A DNA stretch of 10,195 nucleotides. It comes from an uncultured Rhodospirillaceae bacterium. Lineage in GTDB: Bacteria; Pseudomonadota; Alphaproteobacteria; Rhodospirillales; UBA2165. The first letter of the stretch is position 1, and each line of letters begins with the position of its first letter. Shown piece after piece: positions 1-8,939 of this stretch. The stretch lies in assembly GCA_913054205.1 (NCBI GenBank), contig CAJXJM010000049.1, positions 1 through 10,195 on the forward strand, written 5' to 3'. A program made the translations under genes and the position numbers. The notes under the pieces were generated by a model. That model made no database searches. It worked only from the letters and a program-made list of their open reading frames with translations, and was not told the origin of the DNA.

Positions 1-270
1 TCCCGCGCCGTAAAACTAACCATTACCAAAGGAAATCTTACCCTTTCCGCCAATAGTCCGGATAACGATACGGCGACGGAAGAAGTCCCGGTTGATTATG
101 ATGAAGAAGAGATCGAAATTGGCTTCAATTCCCGTTATCTGTTGGATATTGCTCAACAAATTGATGGTGATCGGGCGCGGTTTACGCTTGCCGATGCCGC
201 CTCGCCAACATTGGTGCAAGATTTGGATGACGAGGGGGCTATCTACGTTTTAATGCCGATGAGAGTCTGA
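1..270 (+). CDS. dnaN: DNA polymerase III beta sliding clamp, C-terminal part (5' end outside window)
   Basis: The window opens inside this gene; 89 codons and a TGA stop are visible in frame 1. The product is the ring-shaped processivity clamp that holds the replicative polymerase on DNA in the cytoplasm and serves as a docking platform for repair proteins. The visible part matches the third clamp domain: a strand reading LTLSANSPD, an acidic stretch, the GFNSRYLLD segment, and the closing YVLMPMRV. This tail is nearly invariant in the family (PMR/PMRL ending) and contributes to the binding pocket for clamp-binding peptides. The position directly before recF and gyrB supports the assignment. 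The N-terminal two thirds lie to the left of the window. The only feature that stands out is an acidic insertion (EEVPVDYDEEEIE) between strands, which is within normal variation for alphaproteobacterial clamps. Confidence 0.95.
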   Translation, partial: SRAVKLTITKGNLTLSANSPDNDTATEEVPVDYDEEEIEIGFNSRYLLDIAQQIDGDRARFTLADAASPTLVQDLDDEGAIYVLMPMRV

Positions 271-405
271 ATGGGAGAAATTGAAATTTCAAAATATGGC
301 AAAACCTGTCGGTAAATTGGTGTGAATGAAATTTACTCAAATGGTTTATTGGGCGGCAGCGCCGATCATTTCCCGAAAATTCTCGCTCAAAGTGAGATAC
401 CTGCC

Positions 406-1563
406 ATGATTACCTCCCCTCACCAGCTTGCCGTCACCCGGCTTACATTGACGAATTTCCGGTGTTATGCCCAACAGCGTCTTGAAACAGATGGCCGTCC
501 TGTTGTGCTGACCGGACCGAACGGTGCCGGCAAAACTAATTTGTTGGAAGCATTGTCATTTTTGGTGCCAGGCCGCGGATTGCGCCGGGCAAAACTGACG
601 GAAATCTCTCGGCGCACTGCTGATCAGAGCCATGATAATTCTGGATGGGCAGTTGCGGCCCGACTTTCCGTTGGCGATAACGAGATGGAAATTGGCACCG
701 GTCTGGAGCTTGCCGAAGCGCCGAGCGCGCGCGATAAACGAGTGATTAAAATTGATGGCACGGTGATTAAAAGTCAGGCCGAGCTTGGCAGCTACACCAG
801 TGCGCAATGGCTGACACCGCAAATGGACCGCCTGTTCTTAGAAGGCGCTTCGGGCCGCCGCCGCTTTGTCGATCAATTGATATGTGGTTTGGACCCGGAG
901 CATGCAGGCCCGGTTGCTGCCTATGAACACAGCCTTAGAAGCCGCAATAAACTCTTACGTGACGGTAAATTGGATCCGCAATGGCTTGATTCAATTGAGG
1001 AATCATTGGCGCGTCACGGTATTGCCATATCTGTTCGAAGGCTCGAAGCGGTTGGACGATTGCAAGCCGTTTGCCGGCGCACCAAGGGCGCGTTTCCGGG
1101 CTCTGTCATCAGCATGGTAGGTGAGGTTGAAAACTGGCTCGCCGATGAGCCGGCTTTGGCGGTCGAAGATCGTTTGCGGGGTGCCTTGCGCGCCTCACGG
1201 AAAAGCGATGCGGCAGGCGGCGGCACTTCCATCGGCCCACATCGCAGTGATTTTTCGGTCATCCACGGTGAAACACAGATGGAGGCTGAAATTTGCTCCA
1301 CCGGAGAGCAAAAGGCATTGTTGATCGGCATTGTCTTGGCGACTGCCCGGCTGCAAACCGAAGAGCGCGGCTATACGCCGTTATTATTATTGGATGAAAT
1401 TGCCGCGCATTTGGATGAAAATCGTCGCGCTTCACTGTTCGAATTGATTTTGGACCTAGGCGCGCAAGCCTGGATTACCGGCACGGAAAACAAAATTTTT
1501 GCGCCCCTTGGAGACAAGGTGCAGCGATTTGCTATTCAAAACGGCGAGTTTGAGCAACTTTAA
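406..1563 (+). CDS. recF: DNA replication and repair protein RecF
   Basis: RecF is an SMC-like ATPase that works with RecO and RecR to load RecA on gapped single-stranded DNA. From the ATG at 406 the protein has 385 residues, the usual family length. The N-terminus then reads ITSPHQLAVTRLTLTNFRCY, where LTLTNFRCY is the typical first strand of the ABC-type head. Visible motifs in this numbering are Walker A GPNGAGKT (37-44), the GPHRSDF element (277-283), the ABC signature STGEQKALL (298-306) and Walker B LLLLDEIAAHLD (326-337). All key ATPase residues are intact. The frame stays open to a GTG at 322, which would add 28 residues of low family resemblance with no ribosome binding site before it. 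I therefore prefer 406, where a weak AGTGAG lies 9 bp upstream. The gene follows dnaN and precedes gyrB by 40 bp, and it is probably co-transcribed with them. Confidence 0.96.
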   Translation: MITSPHQLAVTRLTLTNFRCYAQQRLETDGRPVVLTGPNGAGKTNLLEALSFLVPGRGLRRAKLTEISRRTADQSHDNSGWAVAARLSVGDNEMEIGTGLELAEAPSARDKRVIKIDGTVIKSQAELGSYTSAQWLTPQMDRLFLEGASGRRRFVDQLICGLDPEHAGPVAAYEHSLRSRNKLLRDGKLDPQWLDSIEESLARHGIAISVRRLEAVGRLQAVCRRTKGAFPGSVISMVGEVENWLADEPALAVEDRLRGALRASRKSDAAGGGTSIGPHRSDFSVIHGETQMEAEICSTGEQKALLIGIVLATARLQTEERGYTPLLLLDEIAAHLDENRRASLFELILDLGAQAWITGTENKIFAPLGDKVQRFAIQNGEFEQL

Positions 1564-1600
1564 CACGACATAAAATTTATTCTTCCTGATTGGACTTTGA

Positions 1601-4093
<2,493 letters not shown>

Positions 4094-4149
4094 GTCGTCT
4101 TGAATTCGACAAACCAGTTGAATTTAGGCCTCTAATCTCCCAGTTTAAC

Positions 4150-4155
4150 TATAAT
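4150..4155 (+). promoter_or_regulatory. Possible -10 element for the small pentapeptide gene
   Basis: A perfect TATAAT lies 42 bp before the start codon at 4198, in the only sizeable gap between gyrB and the pentapeptide gene. No good -35 hexamer sits 16-18 bp upstream; the nearest TTGAAT (4118-4123) is 26 bp away. The element could therefore be a chance match or a weak or activator-dependent promoter. Confidence 0.3.
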
Positions 4156-4186
4156 CCCTGACCAACACGGAAATGGGACAATCGAT

Positions 4187-4191
4187 GGGAG
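4187..4191 (+). promoter_or_regulatory. Strong ribosome binding site of the pentapeptide gene
   Basis: GGGAG followed by AAA ends six bases before the ATG at 4198. It is the clearest Shine-Dalgarno sequence among the + strand genes here and supports this short reading frame as a real gene. Confidence 0.6.
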
Positions 4192-4197
4192 AAAGCC

Positions 4198-4443
4198 ATG
4201 GCAGATCAAAGCGCAGATCGGACATTTGAAGACGTTTTGTCAGAACATGACGATTGGCTGCGAAATCCGGCTCAAGGCAAACGGGCGGTTTTGATCAATC
4301 GGGATTTAAGCAAGCTTGATCTCCGCGGCGCAAACCTCAAAGACGCCGATTTGACGCAAGCGGAGATTTGGCGGACAAATTTGAAAGGCTGCCGGGTCGA
4401 TCCGGAAATCCTGCACCGCATGCTTGGCTGCACGTTGCCTTAA
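4198..4443 (+). CDS. Small pentapeptide-repeat protein (81 aa)
   Basis: The protein has 81 residues with no signal peptide or membrane segment, so it is probably cytoplasmic. Residues 1-30 form a helical-looking leader with the sequence EHDDWLRNP, which resembles the H-x-x-WL lead-in often seen before pentapeptide repeats. From about residue 30 a five-residue periodicity appears, with central Leu/Ile/Val at 32, 37, 42, 47, 52, 57, 62 and 67 (for example LDLRG, ANLKD, ADLTQ, TNLKG). That makes about seven or eight repeats, roughly two coils of a right-handed quadrilateral beta-helix. The C-terminus (RVDPEILHRMLGCTLP) looks like a capping helix. It is far shorter than gyrase-protecting Qnr/MfpA proteins (about 180-220 residues), so no specific function can be assigned. 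It lies 104 bp downstream of gyrB on the same strand, with its own strong ribosome binding site. The gene is followed by a T6 run (4445-4450) but I see no solid terminator stem. Confidence 0.8.
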   Translation: MADQSADRTFEDVLSEHDDWLRNPAQGKRAVLINRDLSKLDLRGANLKDADLTQAEIWRTNLKGCRVDPEILHRMLGCTLP

Positions 4444-4478
4444 TTTTTTGAGAGCACTTGTTTTGCGATTGATTGTCG

Positions 4479-4820
4479 CTAGTCAGGTGATGGAAACAAC
4501 GCTGTCATAAAATCTTTGGCCAGACGCGAAAGTTCCTTCCGATTTGCGCCAACACGCGCACGCGCAGAAAAACTATGTGTGACAGAGACAATCATCCGAG
4601 CCAGTGCGTGAGGGTCCACATCCCTTGAAATCTGCCCCTCGTCCTGAGCGCTTTGGAAACCATCCGGTCCTGGCCCAACCAAACTGAAGTATCGGTCAAT
4701 GGTCTTCATCATCCGCAGGAAGATTCTCCAGACGACATTGGCCAGACACTCCGCGACTGGTATAAACGCATATCTTAATTTTGACACGTGCCCATCGTTT
4801 GTAGTGGCCTCATGCAGCAT
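4479..4820 (-). pseudogene. Truncated TetR/AcrR-family regulator, C-terminal domain only
   Basis: This is an open frame of 113 codons on the minus strand. Its second half (roughly residues 60-110: [20 protein letters not shown], then ARARVGANRKELSRLAKDFM) strongly resembles the last helices of TetR-type ligand-binding domains, where an 'aGei..d.dp.alAr.lv' helix is followed by 'aRaGa.r.eL..ia'. The ECLANVV segment near residue 24 fits the conserved GCL helix. What is missing is the whole N-terminal helix-turn-helix and first ligand-domain helices. Only 57 bp separate the nominal ATG from the divergent penicillin-binding protein gene, and the frame has a TAG 11 codons upstream. I read this as a decayed remnant that can no longer bind DNA. 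Alternatively it is a short hypothetical protein. Family resemblance is judged by eye; the first 50 residues match less well and may be scrambled. Confidence 0.5.
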
Positions 4821-4822
4821 GA
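4810..4822. repeat. 13-bp perfect inverted repeat upstream of the penicillin-binding protein gene
   Basis: TCATGC, a single A, and GCATGA form a perfect palindrome with a one-base centre. It overlaps the nominal start codon of the TetR relic on the minus strand and lies 55 bp before the divergent + strand ATG at 4878. Just downstream, TTGAGT (4825-4830) and TCTAAC (4850-4855) form a weak promoter-like pair with 19-bp spacing. The palindrome could be an operator remnant, but a chance palindrome of this size is not rare. Confidence 0.3.
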
Positions 4823-4877
4823 ATTTGAGTAAGAGTGTCTTAATCGTTTTCTAACGCAGGTTTGCGATACATTCTCC

Positions 4878-6779
4878 ATGGCAGAAACCAAGAATGAAAA
4901 AGCTTCATCTCAGAAAAATGAGCGCCGAATATTGCGCTTTGTCCTGAAATGGAGTTTTACCCTGGCAATTTGGGGCGTTGTGATCATTGGCGTGGTCACT
5001 GCGTTTTATGCCCATGATCTGCCCTCAACCGATAAAGCGTTGGAAGTTACGCGGCGGCCATCGGTGATTTTGCTTGCGCGGGATGGCTCGAAAATGGCAA
5101 GCCTCGGTGATTTGCAAGGCAATGCGGTGCATGTCAAAGACTTGCCGGCCTATCTCCCCCAAGCTGTTATCGCGACGGAAGACCGGCGCTTTTACAATCA
5201 TTCCGGCATTGATATAATTGGCCTTGCCCGGGCGATGGTGCGCAATATCAAGGCCGGCCGGGTGGTGCAGGGTGGCAGCACAATTTCCCAGCAAGCGGCA
5301 AAAAATTTATTTTTAACACCGGACCGAACCTTTAAGCGAAAATACCAGGAACTCATACTGGCGTTTTGGTTGGAGCAAAAGTTCACCAAGGATCAAATTC
5401 TGACAATTTACCTCAATCGGGTTTATCTCGGTTCAGGAACGTTTGGCGTGGATGCGGCGGCGAAGAAGTATTTCGGTGTTCCGGCGCGCCGGCTTACGAT
5501 ATTTCAAGCGGCGATAATTGCGGGGTTGCTGAAAGCGCCGTCTCGTCTGAATCCCCGCAATAATGTCAAAGCAGCCGTCGCCCGCGGCAAGGTCGTGCTT
5601 TCGAATATGGTGGCCGCCGGCTACCTCAATGAAGCTCAGGCTAAAAAGGCGGCTGGATCCAAGCTGCGCTATAACCAAAATCAACGCGCCCAACGGGTCG
5701 GGCGTTATTTTGTCGATTGGATATCACAGCAAGTGCGGGGATTTGTCGGCCCGCAATCAGGCGATGTCACGGTCAAAACAACGCTTGATGCCAAACTTCA
5801 AGGACAGGCCGAAGCGCATATTGAAAAATATCTAGCTCACAATTCCAAGCGCTATAACGTCTCTCAAGGAGCGGCAATCGTGATGTCTCCCGGCGGTGCT
5901 GTCAGGGCCATGGTCGGCGGGCGCAATTACAAAAAAAGCCAATTCAACAGAGTGACCCAGGCGCGCCGCCAGCCGGGCTCGGCTTTTAAACCAATTGTCT
6001 ATCTCGCCGCGCTGGAAGCTGGCCTCACGCCCGAAACGCGGTTTAAAGATTCTGCAATCACGATCAAAGGCTGGACGCCGCGAAATTATGACGGCAAACA
6101 TCACGGTGAAATGTCGCTAAAATCTGCACTCGCCCGCTCGATCAATACGATTGCGGTTAAAGTTTCTGAACATGTCGGCCGCGGCAATGTTGTGAAGACC
6201 GCCAAGCGATTGGGCATTACGGCACCGCTGACAACGTCTCCGAGTTTGGCGCTCGGCAGCTCAGAGGTCAGCTTGATTGAAATGACCGGTGCCTATGCTG
6301 TATTGGCAAACGGTGGCAAAGGCATTTGGCCGTTTGGTGTCGAGGAAATTAAAGACAGCTCTGGCCGGGTGTTGTATCGCCGAACGGGCGGTGGCACCGG
6401 GCAAATCGTTGAGCGCCGTCACGTGCGCGCCATGGATGATATGCTCGGCGAGGTGATTAGAACCGGCACTGGCAAAAAGGCCCGGTTGCGTCGACCTGCC
6501 TTTGGAAAAACCGGCACCAGCCAGGCTTTCAGGGACGCTTGGTTTATTGGCTATACGAAGTCTTATGTTACCGGTGTCTGGGTTGGAAACGACAATGATG
6601 CGCCGATGAAACGGATATCTGGCGGTGGCCTACCGGCGATTATTTGGCAAAAAATTATGAGCGATGCCCATGGCGACAATGCCTTAAAGAAACGCCGCGT
6701 TGCGGCCACGCCGAAAGCATCTCAAAAAGAGAAATCTTTTTTGGAAAAACTCTTTGGTGGTATTTTTTCGTCCAAGTAA
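4878..6779 (+). CDS. Class A penicillin-binding protein (bifunctional glycosyltransferase/transpeptidase)
   Basis: This inner-membrane enzyme polymerises lipid II into glycan strands and cross-links the stem peptides in the periplasm. It has 633 residues, starting from the ATG at 4878 with no clear ribosome binding site. A basic N-terminus is followed by one membrane anchor (about 22-44). The GT51 glycosyltransferase domain shows EDRRFYNHSG (catalytic Glu101), QGGSTISQQ (131-139), RKYQE (Glu158), KDQILTIYLN (171-180) and the closing AAIIAGLLKAPSRLNP. The transpeptidase domain has SAFK (Ser368, Lys371), SIN (421-423) and KTGTS (544-548), so both active sites are complete. The linker is short with no OB-fold insertion as in E. 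coli PBP1a, which fits the compact class A enzymes of alphaproteobacteria. The tail is basic and ends in an amphipathic segment (KSFLEKLFGGIF). Exact subclass (1A-like or 1C-like) is uncertain. The FMN-reductase gene follows after 39 bp. Confidence 0.95.
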   Translation: MAETKNEKASSQKNERRILRFVLKWSFTLAIWGVVIIGVVTAFYAHDLPSTDKALEVTRRPSVILLARDGSKMASLGDLQGNAVHVKDLPAYLPQAVIATEDRRFYNHSGIDIIGLARAMVRNIKAGRVVQGGSTISQQAAKNLFLTPDRTFKRKYQELILAFWLEQKFTKDQILTIYLNRVYLGSGTFGVDAAAKKYFGVPARRLTIFQAAIIAGLLKAPSRLNPRNNVKAAVARGKVVLSNMVAAGYLNEAQAKKAAGSKLRYNQNQRAQRVGRYFVDWISQQVRGFVGPQSGDVTVKTTLDAKLQGQAEAHIEKYLAHNSKRYNVSQGAAIVMSPGGAVRAMVGGRNYKKSQFNRVTQARRQPGSAFKPIVYLAALEAGLTPETRFKDSAITIKGWTPRNYDGKHHGEMSLKSALARSINTIAVKVSEHVGRGNVVKTAKRLGITAPLTTSPSLALGSSEVSLIEMTGAYAVLANGGKGIWPFGVEEIKDSSGRVLYRRTGGGTGQIVERRHVRAMDDMLGEVIRTGTGKKARLRRPAFGKTGTSQAFRDAWFIGYTKSYVTGVWVGNDNDAPMKRISGGGLPAIIWQKIMSDAHGDNALKKRRVAATPKASQKEKSFLEKLFGGIFSSK

Positions 6780-6818
6780 TTTTGATGGATGTGATTTAGC
6801 CTAAAAGGAAATAGAAAG

Positions 6819-7355
6819 ATGTCTAAAATTCTCGCTTTCTCAGGAAGTAGCAGTTCAAAATCGATTAATCAGCAATTGGTAAATGCCGTGGTTCGGCGGT
6901 TCAGCAATATCGAAGTGACTGTAATTGACATAAGGGATTTTCCGCTGCCGGTATTCAGCGTCGATATTGAGGAAGCCGACGGCATTCCCGAAAATGCCGA
7001 ACGCTTGAAGAAACTATTCACAGATCATGACGGTTTTATAATTTCATCACCTGAACACAATGGGTCGATCCCGACAATTTTCAAGAACTTGGTCGATTGG
7101 CTTTCGCGTATGGGCGGCAAAGTATTTCAAGACAAGCCAATGTTGTTGATGAGCGCCTCACCTGGTCAAGGAGGAGGCAAAACCAATTTGGACAACTTGC
7201 TTAAATTGATGCCATGGTGGGGCGGAGAGGTTGTTGGCTCAATGAGTATCGGAGGTTTTTCTGAAGTTTTTGATAGTGAATCTGGTGATTTTACGGATAC
7301 CGATCTTGAAGACCAACTGAAGAAAATTATTGGAAGCCTAAATAAAGTAATTTAG
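6819..7355 (+). CDS. NADPH-dependent FMN reductase family flavoprotein
   Basis: The protein has 178 residues with a flavodoxin-like fold, soluble and without signal peptide. The N-terminal strand ILAFSGSSSSKSIN (4-17) is the phosphate-binding loop for FMN in this family, and SSPEHNGSIP (76-85) is its signature second flavin loop, commonly SPEYNxSIP. LKNxxDWLSR-like residues follow (FKNLVDWLSR, 88-97). A glycine-rich ASPGQGGG (113-120) is where family members contact the flavin. Members reduce FMN, quinones, azo compounds or chromate with NAD(P)H; the physiological substrate cannot be told from sequence. A good ribosome binding site, AAGGAA (6805-6810), precedes the ATG by 8 bp. The gene follows the penicillin-binding protein gene by 39 bp and could share its transcript. 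Spot counts of single 60-base rows suggest it is somewhat more AT-rich than gyrB. Confidence 0.9.
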   Translation: MSKILAFSGSSSSKSINQQLVNAVVRRFSNIEVTVIDIRDFPLPVFSVDIEEADGIPENAERLKKLFTDHDGFIISSPEHNGSIPTIFKNLVDWLSRMGGKVFQDKPMLLMSASPGQGGGKTNLDNLLKLMPWWGGEVVGSMSIGGFSEVFDSESGDFTDTDLEDQLKKIIGSLNKVI

Positions 7356-7381
7356 TCAAACCATTCAATTCGTCCAGTATC

Positions 7382-7404
7382 TGTTAGACCTAGACATTCT
7401 AACA
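7382..7404 (+). terminator. Weak hairpin between convergent genes
   Basis: TGTTAGA and TCTAACA form a perfect 7-bp stem around a 9-base loop. It sits in the 110-bp gap (7356-7465) where the FMN-reductase and hldE transcripts converge. Only four T residues follow (7407-7410), and the stem is AT-rich, so it is at best a weak rho-independent terminator. Nothing else stands out in the gap. Confidence 0.3.
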
Positions 7405-7465
7405 AGTTTTGAAAAGAATCCGGTTAGAGAATATGATTGCCACATGCGCAGCAACAAAAATAAAA

Positions 7466-8926
7466 TTACTTGCTCAGCTTCGCAATTGTCGCCGTCGTGC
7501 TATGGCCTTCTTCAAGCTCGGCGAGGACAATCTCGCCGCCGTAAGCTTGAACAATCGTGGCTTCCGGAATTTCGTCGATGGTGTAATCCGCGCCTTTGAC
7601 AAAAACTTCCGGTTTGATGGCTTCCAAAACGACTGCCGGCGTATCATCTGAGAAAATCACCACAGCATCGACATTTTCCAATGAGGCCAGCACCTGCGCG
7701 CGGGCAGCCTCTGATTGTACGGGCCGGTCTTCACCCTTAAGCCGTCTGACGCTCTCGTCACTGTTAAGACCGATGATCAGTTTGTCGCAAGCTGCTTTGG
7801 CTTTGGCGATGGTCGAGATATGGCCGGGGTGCAGCAAATCAAAACAGCCATTGGTAAAGCCGATCTTATGTCCCTTGGATCGCCACACCTCCGAACGATC
7901 AAGGGCAGATTGAAGAGACAGAACTTTTGCTTCGCCGCTGGAATATTCCTGGTGGTGAAGCGCCTCGATGATATCGCTCGAATAGGCAACGGCTGTGCCA
8001 ACTTTGGCAACGACAATGCCAGCTGCAATATTTGCCAGCTGCACGGCGTCGTTGATATCAATCCCGGCCGCCAGGCTGGCGGCCATAGTGGCGGCAACAG
8101 TGTCACCGGCACCTGAAACATCAAAGACCTCTCGTGCTTCGGCGGCAAAATGCGTGGCGGATTTCGCATCAATGAGGCTCATGCCATCTCGGCTGCGGGT
8201 CGCCAGTACAGAATTTATTTTTTGCTCTGTGATGAGCTTGCGGGCGGCGGCAATAATTTCATCGTCATCATTTGCCGTCATGCCCGTGGCGTCCGACAGT
8301 TCTTTGCGGTTTGGCGTGATAAGCGTTGCGCCGCCGTACCGGGCGTAATCAATACCTTGCGGGTCGATAATAACAGGTACTTTGGCCGCCTTGGCGAGAG
8401 CGATAAGCTCGGCAATAATTTCAGGCGTGAGAACGCCCTTGGCATAATCCGCCAGCACCATCGCCGAGCAATCTTTTAAAGCAGATTTTGCCAGCGTTAG
8501 AACGCGTTCCTTGGAGGCACCTTCAATTGCTTCGACGCTCTCATCATCGGCGCGCAGCATCTGCTGGCCGCCGGCAATGTAGCGGGTTTTTATCGAGGTG
8601 CGTCGACCTTGGTCGGTAATCAGATTGGCTTCGGTGTTTGGTATTTCGCCGATCAGTTTGGTGATGTCTTTGCCGGCACCATCATTGCCGATAACAGCGA
8701 TAAAGTGGGTTGTTGCGCCAAGCCCTGATAGATTGCGGGCAACGTTACCGGCACCGCCCAGCATCAGATTTTCAGAATTAATACTGAATACCGGGATCGG
8801 GGCTTCGGGCGAGATGCGATCAACATCGCCGTAAACAAAACGGTCAAGCATGACATCGCCAATGCACAACACTTTGGCATCCTCAACCGCGTCTACGGCA
8901 GCGGTCAAATTCAGCTGGTCACTCAT
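7466..8926 (-). CDS. hldE: Bifunctional D-glycero-beta-D-manno-heptose-7-phosphate kinase / heptose-1-phosphate adenylyltransferase
   Basis: This cytoplasmic enzyme catalyses two steps of ADP-heptose synthesis for the LPS inner core: phosphorylation of heptose-7-phosphate at C1, and, after GmhB dephosphorylation, transfer of AMP. It has 486 residues against 477 in E. coli. The PfkB-type kinase domain (about 1-325) has GDVMLDRFVYG (23-33), RISPEAPIPV (37-46), GGAGNVARNL (57-66) and DVSGAGDT with catalytic Asp275. The nucleotidyltransferase domain (about 353-486) has FTNGCFDLLHPGH (357-369, HxGH motif), LKGEDRPV (396-403) and the C-terminal GHSTT. Both domains are complete and fused in the standard order. 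The ATG at 8926 gives the expected N-terminus; its upstream AGG is immediately adjacent, and a GAGACAG lies a little further up. It begins 13 bp after the upstream oxidoreductase stop, so translation is probably coupled within one transcript. Confidence 0.97.
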   Translation of the reverse strand: MSDQLNLTAAVDAVEDAKVLCIGDVMLDRFVYGDVDRISPEAPIPVFSINSENLMLGGAGNVARNLSGLGATTHFIAVIGNDGAGKDITKLIGEIPNTEANLITDQGRRTSIKTRYIAGGQQMLRADDESVEAIEGASKERVLTLAKSALKDCSAMVLADYAKGVLTPEIIAELIALAKAAKVPVIIDPQGIDYARYGGATLITPNRKELSDATGMTANDDDEIIAAARKLITEQKINSVLATRSRDGMSLIDAKSATHFAAEAREVFDVSGAGDTVAATMAASLAAGIDINDAVQLANIAAGIVVAKVGTAVAYSSDIIEALHHQEYSSGEAKVLSLQSALDRSEVWRSKGHKIGFTNGCFDLLHPGHISTIAKAKAACDKLIIGLNSDESVRRLKGEDRPVQSEAARAQVLASLENVDAVVIFSDDTPAVVLEAIKPEVFVKGADYTIDEIPEATIVQAYGGEIVLAELEEGHSTTATIAKLSK

Positions 8927-8939
8927 CCTATTAACTGTC

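Noticed and set aside
271..315. Tiny 14-codon frame starting with ATG directly after the dnaN stop
   Set aside because: Very short, no ribosome binding site of its own and no recognisable sequence; most likely spacer.
4464..4480. Short inverted repeat GCGA...TCGC after the pentapeptide gene
   Set aside because: Only a 4-bp stem and no T-tract after it; not a credible terminator.
7715..8116. Long + strand open frame opposite hldE (and similar frames opposite gyrB, such as 2282-2695 on -)
   Set aside because: They overlap strongly conserved genes on the opposite strand and show no family-like protein sequence; they are antisense shadows.
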